Assembly: GCF_000316115.1 (NCBI RefSeq)
Contig: NZ_JH993797.1
Location: 5,008,486-5,072,485 of the forward strand
Source: Leptolyngbya sp. PCC 7375
GTDB lineage: Bacteria > Cyanobacteriota > Cyanobacteriia > Phormidesmidales > Phormidesmidaceae
Length of the DNA stretch: 64,000 bases
Reading direction: 5' to 3'
How positions within the stretch are numbered: the first letter of the stretch is position 1; the number at the start of each line of letters is the position of its first letter. Below the pieces are notes generated by a model that had not been told where the DNA came from, ran no database searches, and worked only from the letters and a program-made list of their open reading frames with translations. The translations under genes and the position numbers were made by a program. Below are positions 18,483 through 27,728 of the stretch, one piece after another.

Positions 18483-18828
18483 ATGCAGCTGATTGGCATG
18501 CTCGATTCTCCCTACGTCAGTCGGGTGGCAATTTCCCCTTAAATCGTCCACGAGCGCACACTACGCCCCGCAGAAAAACAGCATCAGCCATGGTTTGGGC
18601 GAGTAACACAGCAGTTGCATGCTGCCTATACTCCGCTAGAGCAGGTGGCGAGTATGTTAGCCTGCGATTCTTCTACCCATGCAGCCGGATATTACTGTCG
18701 CTGTGGCCTAGCGGTTTACTCAGCTATCCACAGCTGATATCATCACCCCTGCGGCTGATCCTCAGCTGGCAGCATTCTCTGATAAAGCCGAAGCGCTGCC
18801 AGAGTTTGTCTCCACACCGGTAGAGTAA
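18483..18828 (+). pseudogene. Decayed glutathione S-transferase
   Basis: The ATG at 18483 opens MQLIGMLDSPYVSRVAIS, the usual first beta strand and active-site region of a bacterial glutathione S-transferase, then hits a stop. Near the end another frame reads QPDITVAVA, a TAG stop, then RFTQLSTADIITP, AFSDKAEALPEF and a TAA at 18826-18828, which matches the family C-terminus. Only about 345 bp remain, versus some 600 for an intact gene. It is a clear relic with a large internal deletion, frameshifts and a nonsense codon. Confidence 0.75.
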
Positions 18829-18927
18829 AGTTTTGAATTTTGAGTTAGCTCCCAGGCTACTCTGAGAGGAGCGGCACTCGGTTAACCAACTCAAAACTCA
18901 GTACTTAACACTCAGCACTGGCAACAG

Positions 18928-19365
18928 ATGGGGCAAAGCTTTCCTAAGGTAAAAATCATTGCGGTCGGCAAAATTAAAAAGGGCTGGCTCAAAGACGGTA
19001 TTGGTCTATATATTCAGCGGTTACCCGAAATTGAGTTCCTGGAAATCAAAGATACCGACCCAGATACTGAAGCAACTAAGGTACTCAATGTACTGAAGAC
19101 CTATGACAAACTGATCGTGCTCTCAGAGGACGGGAAGCATTATGATTCAGTTGCCTTTAGCCAGTGGTTAGGTCAAGAAGCTTCTGGTGCATTGGTATTC
19201 TTTATTGGTGGTCCTACTGGAGTTAGCCATCATCTCAAGAACAAGGCTTATCAGGTACTGAGCTTATCGGCGATGACATTCCCCCATGAAGTTGCAAGAT
19301 TATTGTTGTTAGAACAGCTGTATCGCGGTAAGACTATTCTGCAAGGCGGTAGCTATCACAAGTAA
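18928..19365 (+). CDS. rlmH: 23S rRNA (pseudouridine1915-N3)-methyltransferase RlmH
   Basis: A 145-residue SPOUT-fold methyltransferase that methylates pseudouridine 1915 in helix 69 of 23S rRNA. It shows the family motifs KIIAVGKIKKGWLKDGIGLY, the AdoMet-binding knot residues FFIGGPTG, and the C-terminal LLLEQLYRGKTILQGGSYHK, essentially full length. No Shine-Dalgarno is obvious. It stands alone between a decayed transferase and the desaturase. Confidence 0.95.
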   Translation: MGQSFPKVKIIAVGKIKKGWLKDGIGLYIQRLPEIEFLEIKDTDPDTEATKVLNVLKTYDKLIVLSEDGKHYDSVAFSQWLGQEASGALVFFIGGPTGVSHHLKNKAYQVLSLSAMTFPHEVARLLLLEQLYRGKTILQGGSYHK

Positions 19366-19612
19366 TGCATCACTATCTGGAGTGCAGCATTTCACCCGAT
19401 CATTGTCGTGCCGGTCTCTGTTAAGTACCGGTAAAGCCTACGTGTTTTGTCAGAACATTTCCTCGAATTGACTATCTAGCCTCACGTCTGTGACTCAATC
19501 TATAGTATTGTAAAGCTTTGTGAATCGGCTTTAAGGCTTGATGCGGGTGCTTTTCCAGTCCGTAATTATCAGGTTGCAAAGCTTGATTTTAGATGTCAAA
19601 CGTAGGTAATAA

Positions 19613-20662
19613 GTGCAATTAACTACCCGCCCAACTGGGTCTTCAACCCAATCTACGAGCGAGCTTCCATTTACCCTTAAAGATCTAAAGGATGCGATTC
19701 CGGACTACTGTTTTGAACCGTCTACTAGTCGCTCCCTAGCTTACTTTTTTCTAGATATTGGTATTATCGTTGGCCTGTATGGCATAGCTTACACCCTCAA
19801 CTCCTGGTTGTTTTTCCCTCTCTTTTGGTTAATGCAAGGCACTATGTTCTGGGCCTTGTTTGTTGTGGGTCACGATTGTGGCCATGGATCTTTTTCAAAG
19901 CACAAGTGGCTAAATAATCTCATTGGTCACCTTAGCCATACCCCCATATTGGTGCCATTCCATGGCTGGCGAATTAGTCACCGTACTCACCACGCTAACA
20001 CTGGCAACATCGACACAGACGAAAGCTGGTATCCAGTTTCTGAAGATGAATATAACGAAATGGATGCGATTGGTAAAGCGATCCGTTTCAATCTGTTTCT
20101 CTTAGCCTATCCTTTTTATCTATTCAAGCGTTCACCTGGTCGTAAAGGATCTCACTTTATGCCCGGCAGCGATCTATTTCGCCCATCCGAAAAGTGGGAT
20201 GTGATTACAAGCACAGCACTATGGACCCTGTTTATCGGCTTCCTGGGTGGGATTGGCTTACAGTTTGGCCTAGTCTTTCTGTTTAAGTTCTACGTCATGC
20301 CCTATCTAGTCTTTGTAGTTTGGCTAGATTTGGTCACATTTCTACACCACACGGAGTCTGATATTCCTTGGTATCGCAATGATAGCTGGTACTTTCTCAA
20401 GGGAGCACTGTCTACAATTGATCGTGACTATGGGTTTATCAACAACATTCACCACAACATTGGCACCCATGTGGCTCACCATATCTTTTTGAATATGCCT
20501 CACTACCACTTAAAAGATGCAACTGAGGCAATCAAACCAATTTTAGGAGATTATTACCGAGAGGGTAAAGACTCTATCTGGAATAGCTTCTGGCGCTCTG
20601 CTCGTGAGTGTATTTTTGTGCCCAACGAGGGTCAAAAAGTATACTATCAGCCTCGTCGATAG
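19613..20662 (+). CDS. desB: Omega-3 (delta-15) acyl-lipid fatty acid desaturase
   Basis: A 349-residue integral membrane desaturase that inserts a double bond at the omega-3 position of membrane-lipid acyl chains using ferredoxin. The three histidine boxes are present: HDCGHGSF (about residue 88), HRTHH (about 124) and HVAHH (about 290). The segment PFHGWRISHRTHHANTG and DESWYP is nearest to DesB and plant FAD3/7/8 enzymes rather than the delta-12 enzyme. Translation most likely begins at GTG 19613; no ATG exists near the N-terminus. Such genes are typically cold-induced. It is followed by a strong bidirectional terminator. Confidence 0.9.
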   Translation: MQLTTRPTGSSTQSTSELPFTLKDLKDAIPDYCFEPSTSRSLAYFFLDIGIIVGLYGIAYTLNSWLFFPLFWLMQGTMFWALFVVGHDCGHGSFSKHKWLNNLIGHLSHTPILVPFHGWRISHRTHHANTGNIDTDESWYPVSEDEYNEMDAIGKAIRFNLFLLAYPFYLFKRSPGRKGSHFMPGSDLFRPSEKWDVITSTALWTLFIGFLGGIGLQFGLVFLFKFYVMPYLVFVVWLDLVTFLHHTESDIPWYRNDSWYFLKGALSTIDRDYGFINNIHHNIGTHVAHHIFLNMPHYHLKDATEAIKPILGDYYREGKDSIWNSFWRSARECIFVPNEGQKVYYQPRR

Positions 20663-20684
20663 TCTGAGGTTACAGTGAGACTTT

Positions 20685-20722
20685 AAAAAAGAGCGTGCAA
20701 CAATTGTTGCACGCTCTTTTTT
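20685..20722. terminator. Bidirectional rho-independent terminator
   Basis: A perfect 38-bp palindrome: A6, then a 13-bp arm GAGCGTGCAACAA, its exact complement, then T6. It lies between the convergent desaturase and YqeY genes and should stop transcription from both sides. Confidence 0.93.
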
Positions 20723-20745
20723 ACACTCTTTCTTTAAAGCTTGAA

Positions 20746-21207
20746 TTAACTACCCGCTAACTTCGCTTTTACTAATGCCTGCACTTTGGCACCATCGGCC
20801 TTGCCTTTCATTTCTTTCATGGCAGGCCCCATCACTTTCCCCATATCGCGAGGACCACTAGCTCCAGTTTTAGCAATCAGCTGATCGATAACTGCTGCAA
20901 TTTCATCATCAGACATTTGCTCAGGCAAGTACTCTTGCAAAATAGCTAGTTCTTGAGCTTCTTTCTCAGCCAGGTCGTCACGACCTGCCTTTGTATATTG
21001 CTCAATCGAGTCTTTTCGCTGTTTAGCTAGCTGAGTGACAACTTCAATTTCTTGTTCAGGAGTCAGCGCATCCTGACCCTTAGGACGTACTTCTGTTTCT
21101 TTTTCTAGAATGACTTTCTTAATACCACGAACGGTTTCTAGGCGAATCTTATCGCGGGCTTTCATTGCAGCTTTAATTTCGTCGCTGATGCGGTCTTTAA
21201 GGGACAT
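20746..21207 (-). CDS. GatB/YqeY domain-containing protein
   Basis: A 153-residue protein of the YqeY family, related to the tail domain of GatB of the tRNA amidotransferase. The visible pattern is MSLKDRISDEIKAAMKARD, LAILQEYLPEQMSDDEI and GKVMGPAMKEMKGKADG. The frame extends 12 codons upstream, but the family N-terminus begins at the ATG at 21207. The extra upstream codons lie over a perfect palindrome. It probably interacts with tRNA or an amidotransferase; the function is not settled. Confidence 0.9.
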   Translation of the reverse strand: MSLKDRISDEIKAAMKARDKIRLETVRGIKKVILEKETEVRPKGQDALTPEQEIEVVTQLAKQRKDSIEQYTKAGRDDLAEKEAQELAILQEYLPEQMSDDEIAAVIDQLIAKTGASGPRDMGKVMGPAMKEMKGKADGAKVQALVKAKLAGS

Positions 21208-21215
21208 GATTAAAA

Positions 21216-21235
21216 AGACGTTGCATGCAACGTCT
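21216..21235. promoter_or_regulatory. Perfect 20-bp palindrome just before the YqeY-like gene
   Basis: AGACGTTGCATGCAACGTCT is a perfect 10+10 palindrome ending 8 bp before the start codon of the minus-strand gene. With no loop it is unlikely to be a terminator; an operator for a dimeric regulator or a leader hairpin is more plausible. Confidence 0.45.
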
Positions 21236-21268
21236 GTACACAAAAAGATGAGCTATGGATGGAACTGA

Positions 21269-21295
21269 GCCATTGCCTTCTAAAAAGGCAATGGC
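21269..21295 (-). terminator. Stem-loop downstream of moeB
   Basis: AGCCATTGCC pairs with GGCAATGGCT around a short AT-rich loop. It follows the moeB stop on the minus strand. There is no T-run after it, so it is either a weak terminator or a mRNA 3'-end stabiliser. A second imperfect hairpin (AAATCC...GGATTT) lies at 21298-21323. Confidence 0.4.
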
Positions 21296-21341
21296 TTAAA
21301 TCCTTCTCGTTAGAAAGGGATTTCGGAAGAAAACACTAAAT

Positions 21342-22514
21342 TTAGTACTGAGGTACTGAAGGATCAACCTCACGACTCCAGGCCAGAATACCGCCCGTCA
21401 CGTTGGTCCCTTCAATGCCTGCATCCTTGAGAATAGAGAGAGCTTTGGCAGAACGACCACCCATCTTGCAATGGGCGATGAGTTTATGGCCGTTCACTAA
21501 TTCACGGATTTTTTCAACACCGGAACCATTCTCAATATCAGCAAGGGGAATCAGTACCGAACCAGGGATTTTGGCAATTTCGTACTCATTGGGGTTGCGG
21601 ACATCCAGCAAAATATAATTGTTACTACCACTGTCAAGTAACGTCTTGAGGTCAGTGACACTCATTTCAGAAATGGCTGCCTGTTGCTCTGCCTCAGCGG
21701 CCCTAGCATCAGGAATACCGCAGAACTGCTCGTAATCAATAAGTTTTTCGATGACAGGGCGAACTGGGTTAGGTCGTAGCTTCAACTCCCGGAATGTCAT
21801 ATCTAGGGAGTTATACAACAGCAAACGACCACTTAGAGTATTGCCTTCACCCAGGATGATTTTGATCGTTTCAGTGGCTTGAATCACCCCGATCATGCCG
21901 GGGAGAATCCCGATCACACCACCCTCGGCACAGGAGGGAACCAAGCCCGGCGGTGGGGGCTCGGGATAAAGATCGCGATAGTTGGGACCATCTTCATAGT
22001 TGAAGACCGTCGCCTGGCCTTCAAATCGGTAAATAGAACCGTAGACGTTGGGCTTGTTGAGTAGCACACAAGCGTCATTCACCAGGTAGCGGGTGGGGAA
22101 GTTATCGGTACCGTCTACCACAATGTCATAGGGTTCAAAAATCTTGAGGGCATTGTCAGAACTTAGACGAGTATTGTGTAGGTCGACCTGACAATGGGGA
22201 TTGATTTCAAGAATTCGATGCTTGGCCGATTCGATTTTAGGTTTATCGACCCAAGAGGTGCCGTGAATAATTTGGCGCTGCAGGTTGGAGTAGTCAACCA
22301 CGTCGAAGTCGACAAGGCCGATACGACCAACGCCAGCCGCTGCCAGATACAGAATTAAGGGAGAACCAAGGCCGCCCGTACCGATACACAGTACGCTGGC
22401 AGCTTTGAGTCGCTTCTGACCATCAACGCCAACCTCGGGCAGGATTAGATGCCGTGAGTAACGCTCATAGTCTTCTTTAGTGAGTTGGATGTCATCCAGA
22501 TTTGGATTCAGCAT
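21342..22514 (-). CDS. moeB: MoeB/ThiF-type adenylyltransferase with rhodanese domain
   Basis: A 390-residue two-domain protein. The E1-like adenylation domain (residues 1 to about 265) has the nucleotide loop GTGGLGSP, the LQRQI arginine motif, DGTDNF, and the cysteine segment SCAEGGVIG. The C-terminal rhodanese domain (about 285-390) has the active loop CKMGGRS. It should adenylate the C-terminal glycine of ubiquitin-like sulfur carriers (MoaD/ThiS) and pass sulfur to it. The paired CxxC zinc sites of E. coli MoeB are not visible (YRDLYPEP and PNPVRP at the equivalent places). A JAMM peptidase gene precedes it by 69 bp, suggesting joint handling of sulfur-carrier proteins. Confidence 0.92.
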   Translation of the reverse strand: MLNPNLDDIQLTKEDYERYSRHLILPEVGVDGQKRLKAASVLCIGTGGLGSPLILYLAAAGVGRIGLVDFDVVDYSNLQRQIIHGTSWVDKPKIESAKHRILEINPHCQVDLHNTRLSSDNALKIFEPYDIVVDGTDNFPTRYLVNDACVLLNKPNVYGSIYRFEGQATVFNYEDGPNYRDLYPEPPPPGLVPSCAEGGVIGILPGMIGVIQATETIKIILGEGNTLSGRLLLYNSLDMTFRELKLRPNPVRPVIEKLIDYEQFCGIPDARAAEAEQQAAISEMSVTDLKTLLDSGSNNYILLDVRNPNEYEIAKIPGSVLIPLADIENGSGVEKIRELVNGHKLIAHCKMGGRSAKALSILKDAGIEGTNVTGGILAWSREVDPSVPQY

Positions 22515-22583
22515 GGTTCCTTGAGAACAAAAAGAGGTGGAATGGTCTGTTGCAACGCTCTACGGATGAGCGTTTTTCAAGTT

Positions 22584-23102
22584 TCAGGACGACAAGAGCG
22601 GCATTCGATCCTTTGCCGCAGAGGCTGGCACAATTTTTAATGGTTCAGGTTGAAATTGATGGTTGTTATCTAGCTGCCAGTTGCGGAGATCCACAGCGAT
22701 ACCATTACGGACAGACACAATGATGTAAGCATAAGAAGGCCAAGCCAGATCGCGATCGCACTTCGACGGCACCGCGTCAGCATCAGGATGCGAATGATAT
22801 ACCCCAATAATGCTCAGGCCTTCTTCCCTAGCCTGGCGCTGGGTTTCAAATAAATCTTTGGGATCAATCCAATAGCGTCGCGTTTTGGTCATCGCCGCCG
22901 AGTCACCCTGACCTCGTTCAGCCAGATCCACAGCAACATCAGCAGACCACGAGTTATCCAATAGAACTACATTCGCTAATGTCTTTTGGTCGGTTGCAGC
23001 GTCAAACGTCCCCACTAGCAAACCGCACCCCTCATGGGGATAGGCTTGCTCCGCATGGGTTTGCATGCGTTCAATATGCTCTTGTGTAAGGATCAGAGCC
23101 AC
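22584..23102 (-). CDS. JAMM/Mov34 M67-family metallopeptidase
   Basis: A 172-residue zinc peptidase of the JAB1/MPN/Mov34 family. The complete JAMM motif is visible: Glu in PHEGCGLLVG (about residue 24) and HSHPDADAVPSKCD with the HxH, Ser and Asp ligands (about 102-115). Bacterial relatives trim the tail of ubiquitin-like sulfur carriers so that the C-terminal Gly-Gly is exposed, or release sulfur adducts from them. The neighbouring E1-like gene on the same strand fits that role. The length is usual. Confidence 0.9.
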   Translation of the reverse strand: MALILTQEHIERMQTHAEQAYPHEGCGLLVGTFDAATDQKTLANVVLLDNSWSADVAVDLAERGQGDSAAMTKTRRYWIDPKDLFETQRQAREEGLSIIGVYHSHPDADAVPSKCDRDLAWPSYAYIIVSVRNGIAVDLRNWQLDNNHQFQPEPLKIVPASAAKDRMPLLSS

Positions 23103-23173
23103 AGCCAGATGAAAGTGTCAGATTTTTTATTGTAGAGCAGATTCTGTGACCCTTAATTAATATCCTTAACGAT

Positions 23174-24523
23174 CTAAGACTCAAGTAATGGCTTCACGAC
23201 CTTATCCATTTCCACTGAGCGCGATGCTTTGAACAGTAACCGATCGCCTGACTGAATAAATTGCTGCAGGTGCTGGGTTAAATCAGCATGGCTCGTAAAT
23301 TGTTGATGGGGTATGGCTCCAGCCCCCGTTGCCATTGCCGCAGCTTCAGCAGGGTCCGCCAGGATCAATAGATAATCGATACCTAACGTCTGGACAGCTT
23401 CGCCGATGGCTTGGTGCAGCTCTACAGATTTGTGTCCCAACTCTTTCATGGTGCCAAGAACGGCAATATGGCGCTTTCCTGGCTGATCTTTTAGCAACCT
23501 TAGAGCCGCTTTCATTGACTCAGCACCAGCATTGTAGGTTTCATCCAGCAGCACAATGTCATTGGCCAGCTCATATCGTTTAGCACGACCTGCGGGCATA
23601 TTGACATCCAGGCCTTTGGTTAAACCAGACCAATCCAGGGTTAGGGCCTGAAGAGTTGCGATCGCACTTAAATAATTCAGGGCATTGTGCTCACCTGCTA
23701 AGGGCAATGGCAGCACCTGACCATCTACCACAACCGTTTGCCCCTGAAACTGACCATGGACATCGCCGCCAGTTAAGCCATAGGTAATGGTTTTACCCGA
23801 CCAAACCCGAGCCGCCGTCTCCATCAATCGGAGGTTATCTTGATTGAGCACAGCAACACCATCGGGCGGCATATTGGCCAGTAGCTCGCATTTAGCATCG
23901 GCAATCGCTTGCTCGGAGCCGAGCCGCCCAATATGGGCCGTACCCACATTAGTGATCACAGCCACATTGGGCTGAGCTATCTGCGTCAGCAAAGCAATTT
24001 CCCCGGGGCCTCGCATCCCCATTTCCACTACGGCATAGTCATGCTCGGGGGTGATCTCCAAGAGTGTCTTGGGTACACCGATTTCATTGTTAAAATTGGC
24101 ACGGGTCTTATTGACACCCCCATGTTGGCCCAGGGCTGCCGAGATCAGTTCTTTTGTCGTCGTTTTACCCACAGAGCCAGTAATGGCTACCACGGGTAAC
24201 CCTAATCGCTGACGCCACCAGCGGCCTATGCGTTGATAAGCCACCAGGGTATCTTGCACCTCTATACGGGGCACCTCAGCCGTAATCACACCTTGGCGAG
24301 TGATGGTTGCGATCGCACCAGATGTCAGTGCCTGCTCGACAAACTTATGACCGTCAAACCGCTCACCTTCTAACGCCAAAAATAAGTCATCGACCTGGAT
24401 GGTGCGAGTATCTGTACTGATATGTCCCACCATCTGGTCTAGCTGAGTAGGGGGTAGAGTGTGTCCTACCAATTCGTCATCAAGGGCATCTAAAAGCTGG
24501 GAAACGGCAGCAAAGCTAGACAT
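23174..24523 (-). CDS. murF: UDP-N-acetylmuramoyl-tripeptide--D-alanyl-D-alanine ligase
   Basis: A 449-residue Mur ligase that adds D-Ala-D-Ala to the peptidoglycan precursor in the cytoplasm. The N-terminal substrate domain contains STDTRTI and FLALEGERFDGHKF; the central ATP-binding domain has AITGSVGKTTTKE (about residues 113-125) and RANFNNEIGVPKTLL; the C-terminal domain has DETYNAGAESMKAAL. All are typical of MurF. Length is normal and the ATG begins the expected N-terminus. Confidence 0.95.
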   Translation of the reverse strand: MSSFAAVSQLLDALDDELVGHTLPPTQLDQMVGHISTDTRTIQVDDLFLALEGERFDGHKFVEQALTSGAIATITRQGVITAEVPRIEVQDTLVAYQRIGRWWRQRLGLPVVAITGSVGKTTTKELISAALGQHGGVNKTRANFNNEIGVPKTLLEITPEHDYAVVEMGMRGPGEIALLTQIAQPNVAVITNVGTAHIGRLGSEQAIADAKCELLANMPPDGVAVLNQDNLRLMETAARVWSGKTITYGLTGGDVHGQFQGQTVVVDGQVLPLPLAGEHNALNYLSAIATLQALTLDWSGLTKGLDVNMPAGRAKRYELANDIVLLDETYNAGAESMKAALRLLKDQPGKRHIAVLGTMKELGHKSVELHQAIGEAVQTLGIDYLLILADPAEAAAMATGAGAIPHQQFTSHADLTQHLQQFIQSGDRLLFKASRSVEMDKVVKPLLES

Positions 24524-25022
24524 AACAGTATTTTGAGAAAATTAAGCAGGCTCTGTTTCATCAACATTAATACGCTAGCCACATATAGGCTTGATGAAGA
24601 AAGCTCTGTGAATTTACAGAAGCTTCAGCAGAGACGGTGCAGTCGCATCCTATCTGAAAATCCCTATGGGTTAAACTAGTAAGACGTTAGTCTAATGTGT
24701 GTAAGAACACGAATCTGAGATTAGGGGGATGTTAGTCTCAGTTTGCACCGCTGTAGCCCCGTAGATCAAATCTACCAATGTGCCTCCTTTGAAACGCTTG
24801 TGATTTAAGTTAAACCTTCGACCATTTCAGCTTTAAGTCTAGTTATGCGGCTAGATTGCCCCCTCTTCAGCATCTCTCAAGGTCTTTTGTAAGTTTTTAT
24901 GCTGTCTTAGGTCATCAGAAGCAGTTAGACTTGAAAATAAGTTTGTCTGTAGTTTCGATCGCCGCAAGTTTTCCCTGTAGAAGTTTGTCTTTACATAAGG
25001 TGTATTTGCTGAGGTTTCGCTG
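24524..25022. other. Divergent intergenic region, nothing specific recognised
   Basis: Five hundred bases separate the divergent murF and the next gene. No coding frame or RNA gene was recognised. A short direct repeat AAGTTTGTCT appears near 24939 and 24980. Promoters for both genes must lie here but I cannot fix them. Confidence 0.4.
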
Positions 25023-26321
25023 GTGAATGTCCAATCAGGCTATTCGCAATCTGATTATGGTGCGCGATTAGTTAGTCCACAGGAACAGGTGCTTTACGAT
25101 CATTGGCTTGGCTGTGTAGATTCCGAGCGACCTGATGTACTAATTAATCGCTTCAACACGTTATTTATCGACGGTACTGGATATGGTGATTGCCAGGTAG
25201 TCACCAGTCTCGATAAGATTCTGCTGGACTCCCATGCGGATATGTATTTCCACCATATTCTGAATCGTTGCTGTCATATTCTGATCAATCGATGGCAGAA
25301 AAACCGAGACCATCAGCCAGCCATTGCGGAACTCGTCAGTCTCTTTGAATATGCTCCTAGCCATGCCGTCCGTGAGGTGTCAAGGGCACGCTCCGTGCGT
25401 CGTTTGAGAGAAATTGTGTCTCAGTTTAGAAAAACTGAGCAATACCTCATGCTCAAGCGCTTGGTCCAGGTCATGGAACGAGACAATGACCCCAGCTTGC
25501 GCTCTCGTCAACCCCTAGGCACTCTAATTGGTCGCTACCCATATTTATATGAGCATTGTTTGCTCAGTGAAGAAAGCCCCAAGGAGCAGCAAACCCACGT
25601 ACGACGGATGCAGCACCAGGCTCAAAAGAAAGTAGAGTTGGATCTGTCTCAGTACGTAAACTACCGTGTACGCCGCTCACGACTGAAGCGAGAGGGGCTC
25701 TTAGAAAAACAAGGCCAATGGTTACGACCCTCGAATAATCCCACATTACTTAGCGATCGCGAGCTGGTTGACTCCCTACAGCAGTTCTCTGGTAGAGATG
25801 CCTATGGGCGTACCTATAATGACTTAGCCCTAAAGTTTCGTAGCCAATGTTGCGAGGCAGTATCCTTCAAGTCGTTTAAGGATGATTTTTACGAATATTT
25901 GGTATCAGGTGTCGACCCTGCCTATGGGCGTCAGCACTTCAATAATGCTCTGTACCAGAATCTAAGAGATATCTATCCTGAAAATGAAAATCAACGGCTT
26001 AATGACTTTTTGCTAGTGCGGACATGCTCTAACTTGTTCAACTTTTTAGTCGTTGACCCTGCTGGTTCCCACTCTCACTTTGTTTTCATTGATCTGATCA
26101 ATAATCTGGGTGCAACCCTGACAACAGGCCTATTGCTCAGAATTTTGCTGTTGTGCCGCAAGGTTAAGCCTTACCTGGAGCGTCGATTGTCCACGTTGTT
26201 TAATCACTACGAGTTAGCCAAGCAGGATTCTGTCGGCTGGCTAGTGAAAATTCTGGAGACCTTGAATTTAGCGCTGAGCTTAACATTTGGCCATCTGGAT
26301 ATATCCCATACATTTGCGTAG
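25023..26321 (+). CDS. Conserved cyanobacterial protein of unknown function
   Basis: A 432-residue soluble, Arg-rich protein. It starts at GTG 25023 (MNVQSGYSQSDYG). It is mostly helical, with several basic clusters (VSRARSVRRLREIVSQFRK, NYRVRRSRLKREGLL) and no clear enzymatic motif or signal peptide. One hydrophobic stretch, NNLGATLTTGLLLRILLLC, lies near residue 365 and may be a buried or membrane-associated helix. I do not recognise the family. A terminator follows. Confidence 0.7.
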   Translation: MNVQSGYSQSDYGARLVSPQEQVLYDHWLGCVDSERPDVLINRFNTLFIDGTGYGDCQVVTSLDKILLDSHADMYFHHILNRCCHILINRWQKNRDHQPAIAELVSLFEYAPSHAVREVSRARSVRRLREIVSQFRKTEQYLMLKRLVQVMERDNDPSLRSRQPLGTLIGRYPYLYEHCLLSEESPKEQQTHVRRMQHQAQKKVELDLSQYVNYRVRRSRLKREGLLEKQGQWLRPSNNPTLLSDRELVDSLQQFSGRDAYGRTYNDLALKFRSQCCEAVSFKSFKDDFYEYLVSGVDPAYGRQHFNNALYQNLRDIYPENENQRLNDFLLVRTCSNLFNFLVVDPAGSHSHFVFIDLINNLGATLTTGLLLRILLLCRKVKPYLERRLSTLFNHYELAKQDSVGWLVKILETLNLALSLTFGHLDISHTFA

Positions 26322-26455
26322 GCATTACGTTGAAAAAGGGCTGCATTCGCTGGGTGTCATTCGCAGCACATGCAGTTCTTTTGTTGCGCAAATATAAGCA
26401 ATTGGCGGTGAATACGTTAATATGCATTATTCTTTTCAAGCAGCCAGGAGTCGCT

Positions 26456-26481
26456 AAAACCCTTTCAGGGTAGGGGTTTTT
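26456..26481 (+). terminator. Rho-independent terminator
   Basis: AAAACCC pairs with GGGTTTT and is followed by T; an inner CCCTTTCAGGG hairpin can also form. It lies about 135 bp after the unknown-function gene and before the GspC/PilP-like gene on the same strand. Confidence 0.7.
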
Positions 26482-26645
26482 GTGCATATTTTGCATGTAA
26501 TGCGTCAGAATATTTTCTATAAAATCGAAATTTTCCTTTTCAGTTTGCTGTATACTCTGCTAACTTTCTAGGCATCTTGCCTAAGAGCAATCGGCTATTG
26601 TTGGTCCGTCCGTAGCCCCCACTGTCAAGTCGTACATGTCAAGTT

Positions 26646-27680
26646 ATGAGCCAATCTAGACAGTCCAATGCCACAGCAGCTGCCCCTGCAGGCACGTTCC
26701 AAGAAGCTGACACTTTGGTCGATGCTTATGCTGAAGATTTGATGGATGAAATCTTTGAGGATGTCGACCGCATTTTGGCGGGTGAAGAATCCGCTATTTA
26801 TGCAGATCCGGGTATTCAAGCCTCTCAGGGAACACAGTCCTTGCTGAGCGATCAATCGGTTACAGTCCCAGCGATGATTGTGCCCATTACTGCTACCCAA
26901 GCAGTAGAGCAGAGTGCTAAGGCATCCACCACAGAAGCTAAAACCAGCTCAGCTAAGTCTGACAAACCAAAAACATGGTCTAGCAAGCTATTCAGCAAGA
27001 AACGCCTGGGCAATTTTATGCTGGGTGTATTGTGTTTATCAGGTTTAACTGCCGCTGGTATCTGGTGGATGCGACAGCAACCTAATGGGCAAACAGCAGA
27101 TTCCTCAACCGCCCCAACAGCCCTCCCAACAGCATCAGAAGAGGCTGTCTTACCTGCCATATCCCAGGAAGCTGCTTTTGGTGAATACCTCAAGCGGTCG
27201 CTAGGGGTGATCCGGGGTGAGCGCAGTGCTCAAACTGAAACCCAGTCCCCTGGTGCCATTGCTACAGTACCTGGCAACCCATCCGGCAATCAGGTGACAG
27301 CAGGAAAACCCTCCAACAATGTGATTGAACGTGTCTTTGTTCCCCTGTTACAGCCTGGTTCAGGGAACAATCAAGGTTCACCTTCCAATGTTGTGACATC
27401 ACCGTCTTTACCTGCTCCCAACGGTGCAAGCACTGAGCAGCCCAACACAACAGCGACTATTCCGAATATTTCTACTACCAATACTTACGAGCTCGTCGGT
27501 GTGCTGGAATTGGGAGAGCGCTCGGCAGCTTTGTTTGAAGTCAATGGCACATCGCAGCGAGTCTATATCGGTGAAACCATTGGCAGCAGTGGTTGGAGTA
27601 TTGTGTCAATTAGTAATGAGGAAGTGGTTGTCAGACGTAATGGTGAGGTGCGCTCCATCTACATTGGTCAACAATTTTAA
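26646..27680 (+). CDS. Membrane-anchored protein with GspC/PilP-like C-terminal domain
   Basis: A 344-residue protein with a bitopic layout: an acidic cytoplasmic N-terminus (1-115), a basic patch, one hydrophobic helix at about 125-145 (FMLGVLCLSGLTAAGIWWM), a long Pro/Ser/Thr/Asn-rich linker, and a C-terminal beta-rich domain (about 278-344: YELVGVLELGERSAALFEVN, VYIGETIGSSGWSIVSI). That last domain resembles the periplasmic HR/PilP region of GspC and PilP in secretion and pilus systems. No other such genes are nearby, so a link to type IV pili is inference. Confidence 0.75.
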   Translation: MSQSRQSNATAAAPAGTFQEADTLVDAYAEDLMDEIFEDVDRILAGEESAIYADPGIQASQGTQSLLSDQSVTVPAMIVPITATQAVEQSAKASTTEAKTSSAKSDKPKTWSSKLFSKKRLGNFMLGVLCLSGLTAAGIWWMRQQPNGQTADSSTAPTALPTASEEAVLPAISQEAAFGEYLKRSLGVIRGERSAQTETQSPGAIATVPGNPSGNQVTAGKPSNNVIERVFVPLLQPGSGNNQGSPSNVVTSPSLPAPNGASTEQPNTTATIPNISTTNTYELVGVLELGERSAALFEVNGTSQRVYIGETIGSSGWSIVSISNEEVVVRRNGEVRSIYIGQQF

Positions 27681-27728
27681 GTACACTGGGCTTGATGGTT
27701 GATTGCATGGTGTCGGCATAGCAAATAT

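Noticed and set aside
18458..18823. A 121-codon plus frame read as a gene
   Set aside because: It is an out-of-frame reading of the glutathione S-transferase relic; its own sequence is low quality.
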